From Candidatus Eisenbergiella stercorigallinarum (GTDB lineage Bacteria; Bacillota; Clostridia; Lachnospirales; Lachnospiraceae): DNA of 21,062 nt. Of this stretch, positions 7,160 through 14,514 are shown in pieces. Both the position numbers and the translations under genes were made by a program. The first letter of the stretch is position 1; the number at the start of each line of letters is the position of its first letter. A model generated the notes under the pieces. It was not told where the DNA came from, did no database searches, and was given only the letters and a program-made list of their open reading frames with translations. The stretch is from contig DWUW01000067.1 in the NCBI GenBank assembly GCA_019120525.1, forward strand, positions 1 through 21,062, in the 5' to 3' direction.

Positions 7160-8687
7160 GATGGGAACAGAACACAGGACCGGAATGGAAAAGGAAGCCG
7201 GAAAGGAAATGGATCAGGGCAGGCGCTTTATGAGGAAGAATTACGCTTTTTTCGGCGGGGCAAGCGCGCTGTACGCTCTTTTTTACACGTTCTGCCTGTA
7301 TCGGAACGCTTCGGGGATCACCTGGCCTTTTTTCGCGGCAGGAACCCTGGTCTATTTTGGCTTATGTATGAGAAGGTCCGGGGTTCTATGGAACGGAAAA
7401 AAAGACAGCGTTTTTTATGCGGCCGCCATTGGGCTTCTCGGCGTCAGCATTTTTCTGACGGACAACATTTATATCAACAGCGTGACAAAGGCGGCCATCT
7501 TCCTGCTGGCGGTCAGCATGATGCTGCATCAGTATCTGGATGACAGGCGGTGGAGCCTTTCCGGATATCTGACCGTTCTTGGGCAGGCGCTGCTGGAAAC
7601 CGTGGCTTGCCTGGCCTGCCCGGTTTCGGACGGAAACGCGTGGATGAAGGAGAGGGAGAAGGAGGGGAAAAACGCGAAGGTGCGTTATGTAATTCTGGGA
7701 ATCCTGATCCTCTGTCCGCTGCTCGTGGTCATTCTGGCGCTGCTTGCCAGCGCGGACCTGGTCTTTCGGGAGCTGTTTTTGCACCTGTTTGATTATGTGG
7801 AGCCGCTGGAGGTTTTTGCCGTCTGCTTTATGCTGGCGACCATGTTTTTCGCCTCCTACAGCTTTGTTTCCATGCTGAACGGGGGAGTGCTGAAGGCCGG
7901 ATGCGCCCAAAAGAAGAAGCAGGAGCCGGTGCTTGCGATCACCGTCACCTCTGTCCTTGCTGCCGTCTATCTGTTTTTCTGCGGGATCCAGGTCGCCTTC
8001 CTGTTCCTGCGTCAGGCGGGGCTTCCGGAGGGGCAGTCCTATGCCTCCTATGCCAGACAGGGCTTCTTCCAGCTTCTTGTGGTCTGCGTGATCAATCTTG
8101 GTATCGTCCTGGTCTGTCTTTCCTGCTTCCGGGAAAGCCGGGCGCTGAAGGGGATCCTTGCCGTGATCTCCCTGTGCACCTGCTGCATGGCGGTCTCCAG
8201 CGCCTGGCGGATGCTTCTGTACATCGGCGCTTACCGCCTGACCTTCCTGCGGGTGCTGGTGCTCTGGGCGCTTGCGGTGATCGGCGTGCTTCTTGTGGGG
8301 ATCCTGTGCAGCATCTTCCGGCCTAAGTTTCCCCTGCTGCGCTTTATGATGGCCGCCGTGACGGTCTGCTACATCCTTCTTGCCTTCGCGAAGCCGGATT
8401 ACTGGATCGCGCGCTATAACATGGCGCATGTGAGCCGGGATGCCGCCGGTTCGGTGGAGGAGCTGACGGAGGATTACGGGGATTACCTCTACCTGACGGA
8501 GCTGTCCGCGGACGCGGTCCCTGTGCTCGCTTCGGAAGGGAACTATGAATTCCTATGCGGCCGGACCGACCATATGCCGCGGTATTTTGAACGGATGAGA
8601 AAAGAGACGGAAAAAACAGGGGTGCGTACCTTCAACCTTTCCCGGTACCTTGCGAAGCGGGCGTTGGAAAGGACGCCGCAGCCGTAG
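7149..8687 (+). CDS. DUF4153/DUF4173-like multi-pass membrane protein
   Basis: A 512-residue membrane protein. After a charged 30-residue N-terminus come about 11-12 hydrophobic segments up to residue ~415, then a soluble tail. The tail contains PDYWIARYN, followed by a segment ending in DYLYLTELSADAVPVL, the signature of DUF4153/DUF4173 proteins, where the residues after the last membrane helix face out or into the cytoplasm as a small domain. No enzyme motif was recognised and the function is unknown. GGAGG (7136-7140) serves the ATG at 7149, inside the end of the XRE gene; an earlier in-frame ATG at 7119 lacks a ribosome binding site. The three-gene set DUF2975, XRE, DUF4153 is a recurring cluster in clostridia, so the proteins probably act together at the membrane. 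No terminator is evident after it. Confidence 0.75.
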   Translation: MENEMGTEHRTGMEKEAGKEMDQGRRFMRKNYAFFGGASALYALFYTFCLYRNASGITWPFFAAGTLVYFGLCMRRSGVLWNGKKDSVFYAAAIGLLGVSIFLTDNIYINSVTKAAIFLLAVSMMLHQYLDDRRWSLSGYLTVLGQALLETVACLACPVSDGNAWMKEREKEGKNAKVRYVILGILILCPLLVVILALLASADLVFRELFLHLFDYVEPLEVFAVCFMLATMFFASYSFVSMLNGGVLKAGCAQKKKQEPVLAITVTSVLAAVYLFFCGIQVAFLFLRQAGLPEGQSYASYARQGFFQLLVVCVINLGIVLVCLSCFRESRALKGILAVISLCTCCMAVSSAWRMLLYIGAYRLTFLRVLVLWALAVIGVLLVGILCSIFRPKFPLLRFMMAAVTVCYILLAFAKPDYWIARYNMAHVSRDAAGSVEELTEDYGDYLYLTELSADAVPVLASEGNYEFLCGRTDHMPRYFERMRKETEKTGVRTFNLSRYLAKRALERTPQP

Positions 8688-8753
8688 CTGCCAGACGGGG
8701 AACGGACGGTAATCCGCTTCTTCCTTAAGATTTTCTGAAATCCTTCCGCTTGA

Positions 8754-8783
8754 TTGACAGAGAACTTTTCCCTGCGGTATCCT
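8754..8783 (+). promoter_or_regulatory. Possible promoter of the lipoprotein gene
   Basis: A perfect TTGACA (8754-8759) is followed after 18 bases by TATCCT (8778-8783). The leader downstream can fold: CCGGGG (8807-8812) pairs with CCCCGG (8823-8828). The -35 is strong, the -10 weak. Confidence 0.4.
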
Positions 8784-8876
8784 GAATGCATCCAGGAAAA
8801 AGGGAGCCGGGGAAAACGGGGGCCCCGGTCGCTGTCCTGCCACAGGGCGGCAGCGGGAAAGGCAGGGAGGAAGGAA

Positions 8877-9509
8877 ATGAAGAAGAAGATGGCGGCCGTC
8901 TGGCTGCTGGCGGCAGCGCTGTTTTTCGCCGGCTGTATCGGAGGTTTTGATGCGTCGGCATACGTAAAGGGAATCATGGATAATCTTTATCTGGGGGATT
9001 CCGCGGGATACAGACAGATGACGGATATATCAGAAGAGGAAGCTGCGCGGGAATATGAACTGGGAATTGAGGCAGAGACTGATTTTTTCCTGAGGTATTA
9101 TGGGATCGGGGAGATTTCCGGCGGGGTGCGGGAAAAGATTGAAGAGCTGTACCGGACGATCTACAGCCGGTCCAGGTATGAGGTCCTGGAGGCTGTACCG
9201 GTCAGGGACGGCTACCAGGTGGAGGTTCAGATCAGCCCTGTGGATGTGATCGTGAACAGTGACGCGGATATCAATGCGGCAGTCGGGGCGTTCGTGTTGG
9301 AAATGGATCCTGCGGATTACGCGGACGACCGTTCGCTGAATGACGCGCTGGCGGAGCTGGTGGTGGATGTGATCACGGAAAATCTTCCAAAGCTGGGGTG
9401 GCAGGATCCCAAATCCGTTATTGTGAAGGTGGAGAAGGACGGGGAGGGGCGTTATGCCCTGGGAAGCGACGCGGTCTCCTCTCTGGATCAGGAAATCATT
9501 GCCTACTGA
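8877..9509 (+). CDS. Lipoprotein of unknown function
   Basis: A 210-residue protein that starts MKKKMAAVWLLAAALFFAGCIG, a lipoprotein signal with lipobox FAGC, so Cys20 would be lipidated and the mature part anchored outside the membrane. The rest is soluble and acidic, with alternating helical and strand-like segments. It resembles the small clostridial lipoproteins annotated as DUF5105-like or hypothetical, but I cannot place it firmly in a family. GGGAGGAAGGAA lies directly before the ATG at 8877; an upstream TTG in frame at 8754 coincides with the -35 and is not the start. The gene is probably monocistronic, with a promoter at 8754-8783 and a terminator at 9561-9597. Confidence 0.75.
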   Translation: MKKKMAAVWLLAAALFFAGCIGGFDASAYVKGIMDNLYLGDSAGYRQMTDISEEEAAREYELGIEAETDFFLRYYGIGEISGGVREKIEELYRTIYSRSRYEVLEAVPVRDGYQVEVQISPVDVIVNSDADINAAVGAFVLEMDPADYADDRSLNDALAELVVDVITENLPKLGWQDPKSVIVKVEKDGEGRYALGSDAVSSLDQEIIAY

Positions 9510-9560
9510 GCGCGGCACAGAAAAATGATTTTATAAAGATAATAAAAATACGATAAAACG

Positions 9561-9597
9561 AAACAGGACTTCCGATTCCGCCGGAAGCCCTGTTTTT
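9561..9597 (+). terminator. Terminator after the lipoprotein gene
   Basis: AACAGG-A-CTTCCG (9562-9574) pairs with CGGAAG-C-CCTGTT (9582-9594), with one internal mismatch, and runs into five T residues at 9593-9597. It closes the lipoprotein transcript before the helicase gene. Confidence 0.75.
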
Positions 9598-9732
9598 CTC
9601 ACACTTCATGATCTATTCTAGCATGGTGAAAAAGAAAAGTCTAGTATTTTTTCTGCTCCCGGATACAATGGACATAAAGCGAAGGTTTTTGGCAAATGGA
9701 ATATCATCCGCAGAGGGAAAAAGGAGGAGAGT

Positions 9733-12700
9733 ATGTCCGGCGAAAGAAATCAGGTCAGCCCGGAACGGAAAAGGGAAGAAGAGCACCTTGCCGAAACACT
9801 TGACGTAGTGCGGGCAAATGTGGAAACTTACGGCTCGGAGGTATCCCGGATGCAGGCGGATATCGACGAGATGCTGGAGCATTTTCATGACAATGACGTG
9901 GAGGTGCTGACCATCCTGAACAATACCATTACGCTCCACGATCACATGAAGCGGGCGCTGATACGGAATGAGCGGGCGCTGAAAAAGCCCTACTTCGGCA
10001 GGATCATTTTTCAGGACCAGGCGCTGAAAAAGCAGGAGACGCTTTATATCGGAAAGGGCGGAATCTCAAAGGATACCACTCACTGGGTAGTGGTGGACTG
10101 GCGCGCGCCTGTCGCCAACGCCTATTATGAGAACGGACTGGGAAAATGCAGCTATCCTGTGCCGGGCGGCGGCCGGGTAAAGATCGATCTGAAGGGAAAG
10201 CGGACTTATGAGATCGAGGATGGGAAACTGCTGGATTTTTATGATTCCGAAGTGGTGACCAATGACGATCTGCTGACCAGATATCTGGCAAAAAACAAGC
10301 AGGCCGTCCTGGGAGAGATCATCGCGACGATCCAGAAGGAGCAGAACGATATCATCCGCCGCTCTCCGTACCATAACATGATCGTTCAGGGGGTGGCAGG
10401 ATCGGGGAAGACGACGGTGGCCATGCACCGGATCTCCTATATCCTTTATAACTATCAGGAACGGTTCAGGCCGGAGGATTTCTACATCGTAGGGAGCAAC
10501 CGGATCCTGCTGGAATACATCACGGGCGTGCTTCCCGATCTGGATGTATACGGCGTGCGGCAGATGACCATGGAGCAGCTTATGGTGCGGCTCCTCTATG
10601 AGGACTGGGATGAGGAAAAATACCGGATCCGTCCGGCGGATCAGGCGGACAGGGATGGATGGAAGCGGGGGACCGGCGAATGGTTTGAGGCGCTGGATGC
10701 CTACTGCCGGGCGCTGGAGTGGGATACGATCCCGCGCGGAAGCATTTATCTGAACCCAAGGCAGTTCGTGGAGGGCTTTCAGGACGGGAAGACCGGCGTG
10801 TTCGACCGGACGGGCGGGAAGCCGCCCGCGCCGGGGGAGGCCGTTGAGCTGATGAGCCGGGACGCTGTGGAGCGTTATATCAGAGAAAATCCGGGTATTT
10901 CCGTGCAGAGCAAGATCAACATGCTCAACGAGCGCCTGGAGAGTAAGATCAAAGAGGAATTTCTGGGGAAGGGAGTCAAATATACGGAAAAGGAGCGGAA
11001 AGCCATTCTCCGGGCATACCGGGGACGGTATGGGAAAAAAGAATGGAAACGCTCCATTTATGACATGTACCGGGAATTTCTGACGCAGCAGCGGGAAAAG
11101 GGAGCGGACGTTCCGATCCCGGAGCGGGAATTTGACGTGTATGACCTGGCGGCGCTGGCCTATCTGTACCGGAGGATCCGGGAAACGGAGGTGATCAGCG
11201 AGGCCCACCATATCGTCATCGATGAGGCGCAGGACTTCGGCATGCTGGTCTACCGGGTACTGGCTTCCTGCATCCGAAGCTGCACCTATACCATCATGGG
11301 GGATGTGTCCCAGAACATTCATTTCGGCTATGGCCTGAACGACTGGGAGGAGTTAAGGAGGCTCCTTCTTTCCGGAGACAGGGATACCTTCGGCATCCTG
11401 AAAAAAAGCTACCGCAACACGGTGGAAATCTCGGAATTCGCCGCCCGAATCCTGGAACATGGAAGCTTTACGCCCTATGCCGCGGAGCCCATCATCCGTC
11501 ATGGGGATCCGGTACAGGTGGAACGGGCGGCGGACCGGAAGAAGCTGCTTGCCTCCTGTGCAGAATGCTGCCTGGGCTGGCAGAAAAAGGGCTACGACAC
11601 CATCGCTGTGATCTGCAGGAGCAGGGAAGAGGCTGCCCGTACCGCCGGAGAGCTGAAGAAGCTGATCCCCGTTGCGGAAAGCGACCTGGAAAAGGCGGTG
11701 TTCCAAAGCGGTGTGATGGTGCTTCCCGTGGAATTTACCAAGGGACTGGAATTTGACGCCGTCCTGATCCTGGATCCGGACCGGAAGGCTTACCCCTCCG
11801 ACGACGGGAACGCGAAGCTCCTTTATGTGGCAGCCACCCGCGCCCTGCATGAGCTCTGCGTGCTGTATGAGGGAGACCTGACCGGGCTGATCGCGGATCC
11901 GGTCCCGCGGAAGGCTTCGCAGAAGAAGATTTTGCAGAAGAATATTCCGCATAATAATATTCCGCAGGAGAAGGAGGCGGCGGGCAGGGCGGCAGGGAAA
12001 AAAAGGATCTCCATTGTACGGAATACGCTTCCGGAACCGGAACGTCCTGCCGCGGCCTGCCCGACCGGAGCTCCGGCTTCTGCCCATCCTGCCGCGCGAC
12101 CGCCTGTGGCCTCGGCTTCTGCTCATCCTGCCACGCGGCCGACCGCGGCCTTGGCCCGTCCATCCGCTGCCCGTCCGACCGCGGCCGCAGCTGCCGCCCG
12201 TCCTGCATCCTCTGGTCCGGCGGGAAGGAAGCCCTATGAGAGCTATGCACAGATGCAGCTGCGGAATGGGGCCGGTTCAGACGGTCCGGCCAGCGGAATG
12301 TCCGCCGCAGGAGGACGGCGCACAACGGGAGGACACGACGGCCCTCCTGCGTTCGGCGATATGCCGGATGCGGGGCATCTGCGTCCCGCAGGCCGTCCAA
12401 GGACGGATCTGGCGGTACGCTGGAGCGCCATGAATCCGGACGGGCTGTATCTGCAGAGCCGCTTCGGCGTGCTCCGTCTCTGCCCGGTGGGAACTGCTGT
12501 CGTTCGGGTCACCTTTATCAAGGGCTCCCAGATGCCGAAGGGGGGTTGTGACGGAATTGCTGTAAACCGCCTGGAAAGAGGATGGAAGCTGCGGGATACC
12601 AGAACGGCGGTGGAATATGCCGGCCCGGAGCTGTGCCTGCAGGCGGACAAGGCCACAGGCGCCGTCCGTTATCTGACGGGAGAGAAGAAGCTTTTGCTGT

Positions 12701-13065
12701 CTGAACAAAGCAAAGGCTGCAGGCTGATCGAGGACAGCGGGGCGCTGGTGCGTTCCTGGCTGTATCTGGATCGGGAAAAGGGAGAGAAACTGTACGCGCC
12801 GGGCATACACGGGGAGAAAGGAATCTCCCTGAACGGCTCCGCCAGATATATTTCCCACGGCGGAGCAGAATTCCCGCTGCTCCTTTCGGAAAAGGGTTAC
12901 GGCCTGCTGGTCGCCACGAAAAAGCCCGTGATCAGCTGCGCGATTCCCATGTACGGGGACTGCCTGTGCGTGGAAGGAGAGCCGATGCTGGACTTTTATT
13001 TCATCGCGGGAAAAGAACAGCGTACCATTATGAACGCATATGCCTGGCTGTGCGGCCTGATCTGA
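9733..13065 (+). CDS. helD: HelD-like RNA polymerase-associated helicase with linker and GH31-N-like C-terminal domain
   Basis: An 1110-residue protein. Residues 1-725 are a complete HelD: an N-terminal antiparallel helical arm (about 10-80) that in HelD enters the RNA polymerase channel, Walker A GVAGSGKTT (220-228, Lys226), Walker B VIDEAQDFG (around Asp497-Glu498), and motif VI YVAATRA (698-704). HelD uses ATP to free and recycle stalled RNA polymerase. B. subtilis HelD is 774 residues, so about 335 residues here are extra. Residues ~725-895 are a low-complexity Ala/Pro/Ser/Arg linker with degenerate 13-residue repeats. Residues ~900-1110 resemble the N-terminal beta-sandwich of GH31 glucosidases: VVRVTFI, then TGAVRYLTGEKKLLL, PLLLSEKGYGLLV (1048-1060) and LDFYFIAGKEQ...NAYAWLCGL (1086-1109). 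The protein stops where the GH31 barrel would begin, so no glycosidase activity is expected. AAGGAGG precedes the ATG at 9733. The helicase part is secure; the GH31-like call is from pattern only. Confidence 0.85.
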   Translation: MSGERNQVSPERKREEEHLAETLDVVRANVETYGSEVSRMQADIDEMLEHFHDNDVEVLTILNNTITLHDHMKRALIRNERALKKPYFGRIIFQDQALKKQETLYIGKGGISKDTTHWVVVDWRAPVANAYYENGLGKCSYPVPGGGRVKIDLKGKRTYEIEDGKLLDFYDSEVVTNDDLLTRYLAKNKQAVLGEIIATIQKEQNDIIRRSPYHNMIVQGVAGSGKTTVAMHRISYILYNYQERFRPEDFYIVGSNRILLEYITGVLPDLDVYGVRQMTMEQLMVRLLYEDWDEEKYRIRPADQADRDGWKRGTGEWFEALDAYCRALEWDTIPRGSIYLNPRQFVEGFQDGKTGVFDRTGGKPPAPGEAVELMSRDAVERYIRENPGISVQSKINMLNERLESKIKEEFLGKGVKYTEKERKAILRAYRGRYGKKEWKRSIYDMYREFLTQQREKGADVPIPEREFDVYDLAALAYLYRRIRETEVISEAHHIVIDEAQDFGMLVYRVLASCIRSCTYTIMGDVSQNIHFGYGLNDWEELRRLLLSGDRDTFGILKKSYRNTVEISEFAARILEHGSFTPYAAEPIIRHGDPVQVERAADRKKLLASCAECCLGWQKKGYDTIAVICRSREEAARTAGELKKLIPVAESDLEKAVFQSGVMVLPVEFTKGLEFDAVLILDPDRKAYPSDDGNAKLLYVAATRALHELCVLYEGDLTGLIADPVPRKASQKKILQKNIPHNNIPQEKEAAGRAAGKKRISIVRNTLPEPERPAAACPTGAPASAHPAARPPVASASAHPATRPTAALARPSAARPTAAAAAARPASSGPAGRKPYESYAQMQLRNGAGSDGPASGMSAAGGRRTTGGHDGPPAFGDMPDAGHLRPAGRPRTDLAVRWSAMNPDGLYLQSRFGVLRLCPVGTAVVRVTFIKGSQMPKGGCDGIAVNRLERGWKLRDTRTAVEYAGPELCLQADKATGAVRYLTGEKKLLLSEQSKGCRLIEDSGALVRSWLYLDREKGEKLYAPGIHGEKGISLNGSARYISHGGAEFPLLLSEKGYGLLVATKKPVISCAIPMYGDCLCVEGEPMLDFYFIAGKEQRTIMNAYAWLCGLI
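12074..12195 (+). repeat. Degenerate 39-bp tandem repeat in the HelD linker
   Basis: CGGCTTCTGC plus 19 more near-identical bases occur at 12074 and again at 12113, an exact 39-bp (13-codon) step. A third, weaker copy follows. At the protein level this gives ASAHPAARP, ASAHPATRP, ARPSAARP. The repeats keep the reading frame, so copy number can change without breaking the fusion. Confidence 0.5.
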
Positions 13066-13070
13066 AAACG

Positions 13071-13140
13071 GCGGCGGAAACCGGGAAAAAGAAGAAAAAG
13101 GAAAATGATCTCTGCCCGGAAACGGTGATATTTCCGCCGC
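13071..13140 (+). other. Long-range inverted repeat between helD and the split gene
   Basis: GCGGCGGAAA (13071-13080) is exactly complementary to TTTCCGCCGC (13131-13140), and directly inside CCGGG (13081-13085) pairs with CCCGG (13115-13119). The loop is A/G-rich. No T-run follows on the plus strand, so it is not an ordinary terminator; it may protect the end of the helD messenger or mark an old boundary. Confidence 0.35.
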
Positions 13141-13179
13141 TTCCGGGGAAGAATAGGAAAGAATCCACAGGAAACGGAG

Positions 13180-13443
13180 GTGGCAGAGATCATAAGCGAA
13201 AATGAGACAGACAGCGTGAGATTGCTGCGGGAATGCGATGCCGGCGCGAAGATGGCGGTGTCCTCCATCGACGAGGTGCTGGAAAAGGTTTCCGGACCCG
13301 CACTGAAGCAGCTTCTTCAGGAAAGCAGGGAGCACCATGGGAAGCTGGAAAACGAGATCCATTCCCTGCTGAAAAATTATGGCTCCAGGAAAAGGAGCCG
13401 GCGGCCATGGCGAAGGGGATGTCCTGGATCAAAACGAACGTGA
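13180..13443 (+). CDS. Split four-helix protein, N-terminal half (frameshifted gene)
   Basis: This frame reads SENETDSVRLLRECDAGAKM, then AVSSIDEVLEKVSGPALK, and on to HSLLKNYG. It matches the first two helices of a small (about 145-residue) helical-bundle protein common in Lachnospiraceae and of unknown function, ferritin-like in pattern. After about 13375 the family resemblance leaves this frame and resumes in the -1 frame, so the last 24 residues here are out-of-frame translation. The start is uncertain: GTG at 13180 with AGGA seven bases upstream is used, but a stronger GGAGG (13176-13180) overlaps it and has no ATG/GTG/TTG at good spacing downstream. That fits a decaying gene. A sequencing error is also possible. 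Confidence 0.5.
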   Translation: MAEIISENETDSVRLLRECDAGAKMAVSSIDEVLEKVSGPALKQLLQESREHHGKLENEIHSLLKNYGSRKRSRRPWRRGCPGSKRT

Positions 13444-13631
13444 AGATGACCATGGATGAGAGCGACGCCACAGTGGCCGACCTGATCACGGACGGCTGCA
13501 ACATGGGGACCAAGTCCCTGAACCGGTATCTGAACCAGTACCGGGGCGCGGATCACGCGTCCAGAGAGCTCTGCGGGCGTCTGATCTCCATTGAGGAAAA
13601 GCTGTGCCGGGATATGAAATCCTATTTGTAG
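13407..13631 (+). CDS. Split four-helix protein, C-terminal half
   Basis: This 74-residue frame reads MAKGMSWIKTNVKMTMDESD and continues through ATVADLITDGCNMGTKSLNR to EEKLCRDMKSYL. It is the second half of the same helical protein, with its best conserved stretches AKGMSWIKTNVK and DGCNMGTKSLNRYLNQY intact. The frame itself is open from further upstream, but the ATG at 13407 has AAGGAG (13392-13397) nine bases before it. The half can therefore be translated on its own, possibly coupled to the upstream frame, which ends 36 bases later. Whether the two halves assemble, or the gene is simply broken, cannot be told from sequence. A bidirectional terminator follows at 13664. Confidence 0.55.
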   Translation: MAKGMSWIKTNVKMTMDESDATVADLITDGCNMGTKSLNRYLNQYRGADHASRELCGRLISIEEKLCRDMKSYL

Positions 13632-13663
13632 AGAAAGCGGGCCGGACAAAGGATCGGGTCGAT

Positions 13664-13727
13664 AAAAAAGGGACCGCGAAAAAAGCTGCCCGTATGGGCT
13701 TCCTTTTTCGCGGATCCCTTTTTTCGC
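13664..13727. terminator. Bidirectional terminator between convergent genes
   Basis: An A-run and GGGA-C-CGCGAAAAA (13670-13683) pair with TTTTTCGCG-GA-TCCC (13704-13718), with a small GCCC-GTAT-GGGC hairpin at the tip, and a six-T run follows. The flanking A and T runs let it stop both the plus-strand split gene and the minus-strand PIG-L deacetylase gene. Confidence 0.85.
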
Positions 13728-13748
13728 AAGCCTTCCTTCCTCTTTTTG

Positions 13749-14495
13749 TCAGATCAGCGGCGCTTCCGCAAAGCAGTGCATATGCAGAGGCCCAAGCACC
13801 TTAAAGCCCTCTCCCAGGGCAAAATCCTTTCCCTCCGCCAGCTTCTGGCCCTGCATGGAAAAATAGATCCGGTACAGCCCCAGAAGCTCTTCGCCTAACT
13901 GGCTGCGGTGTTCCGCCATGGCGGCAAATTTCGTCTCAAAGGTCTCCGTCACGTCGATCACCGTATTCGGCTTCTGCGTGAAGTAGAAGGCGATGGCGCC
14001 CGCCTGCCAGGGAGCGGTCTGCGTATCCCGGGGATACCGGGACAAAGAGGACGAAAGAAAAGCCTGCGCCGCCGCCCGCCCGGTGACGATATGATCGTTA
14101 TGGGCCTCATACTGCGCCCAGGGATCGGGACAGAAGATTACGTCCGGCTGCAGGGCGCGGACGGTCTCCGCGATCCTTCCGGCAAGGGAAGGGATATCGG
14201 AAAGGGAGCCGTCCGGCAGGCCGTAAAAAAGAAAATCGGAAGCCCCGACGACCCTGCCCGCGGCCTCGGTTTCCTTCCGGCGCAGGGCGGCGATCTCCGA
14301 AAAATCGAGCTTTCCGGTGGAATCTCCCAGGTCTCCGTTTGTAATGGTGAGGTAAGTGAGCTCACAGCCCTTTGCCGCAAGCGCGGCGGCGGTCCCGCCC
14401 ATGCCGATCTCGATGTCGTCGGGATGGGGCTGGATGCACAGCGCCTTTTTCGCGTTTCTGATTTCAGGGGGCATAAAATAAGCGGATATATCCAT
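13749..14495 (-). CDS. PIG-L (LmbE-like) deacetylase
   Basis: A 248-residue zinc hydrolase of the PIG-L/LmbE family, which removes acetyl groups from N-acetylglucosamine-type sugars. The zinc and catalytic motif is PHPDD (23-27: His24, Asp26, Asp27), and the third ligand motif is HNDH (His132-His135). TNGDLG (52-57) and RRKE (72-75) are also family hallmarks. No signal peptide is seen, so it is cytoplasmic. AAAGGAG sits seven bases before the ATG. It lies 19 bases after the GPH symporter gene and is surely co-transcribed, which suggests that the symporter imports an N-acetylated sugar or glycoside that this enzyme then deacetylates; the substrate is inferred only. Related clostridial proteins are often annotated as PIG-L family or BshB-like; bacillithiol genes are not nearby. 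Confidence 0.85.
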   Translation of the reverse strand: MDISAYFMPPEIRNAKKALCIQPHPDDIEIGMGGTAAALAAKGCELTYLTITNGDLGDSTGKLDFSEIAALRRKETEAAGRVVGASDFLFYGLPDGSLSDIPSLAGRIAETVRALQPDVIFCPDPWAQYEAHNDHIVTGRAAAQAFLSSSLSRYPRDTQTAPWQAGAIAFYFTQKPNTVIDVTETFETKFAAMAEHRSQLGEELLGLYRIYFSMQGQKLAEGKDFALGEGFKVLGPLHMHCFAEAPLI

Positions 14496-14514
14496 AATAA
14501 TCTCCTTTCCGCCG

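Noticed and set aside
11735..12433. Long frames on both strands over the HelD linker
   Set aside because: They arise from GC-rich low-complexity DNA; the in-frame helD reading is continuous and joins two folded parts.
12430..13065. Separate gene for the GH31-like domain starting at the ATG at 12430
   Set aside because: No good ribosome binding site and no stop between it and helD; one fused protein is simpler, though internal initiation is not excluded.
13372..13410. Programmed -1 frameshift in the split helical gene
   Set aside because: The zero-frame codons TAT GGC TCC AGG AAA AGG give no X-XXY-YYZ slippery site, and the AAGGAG there fits better as a ribosome binding site for the ATG at 13407.
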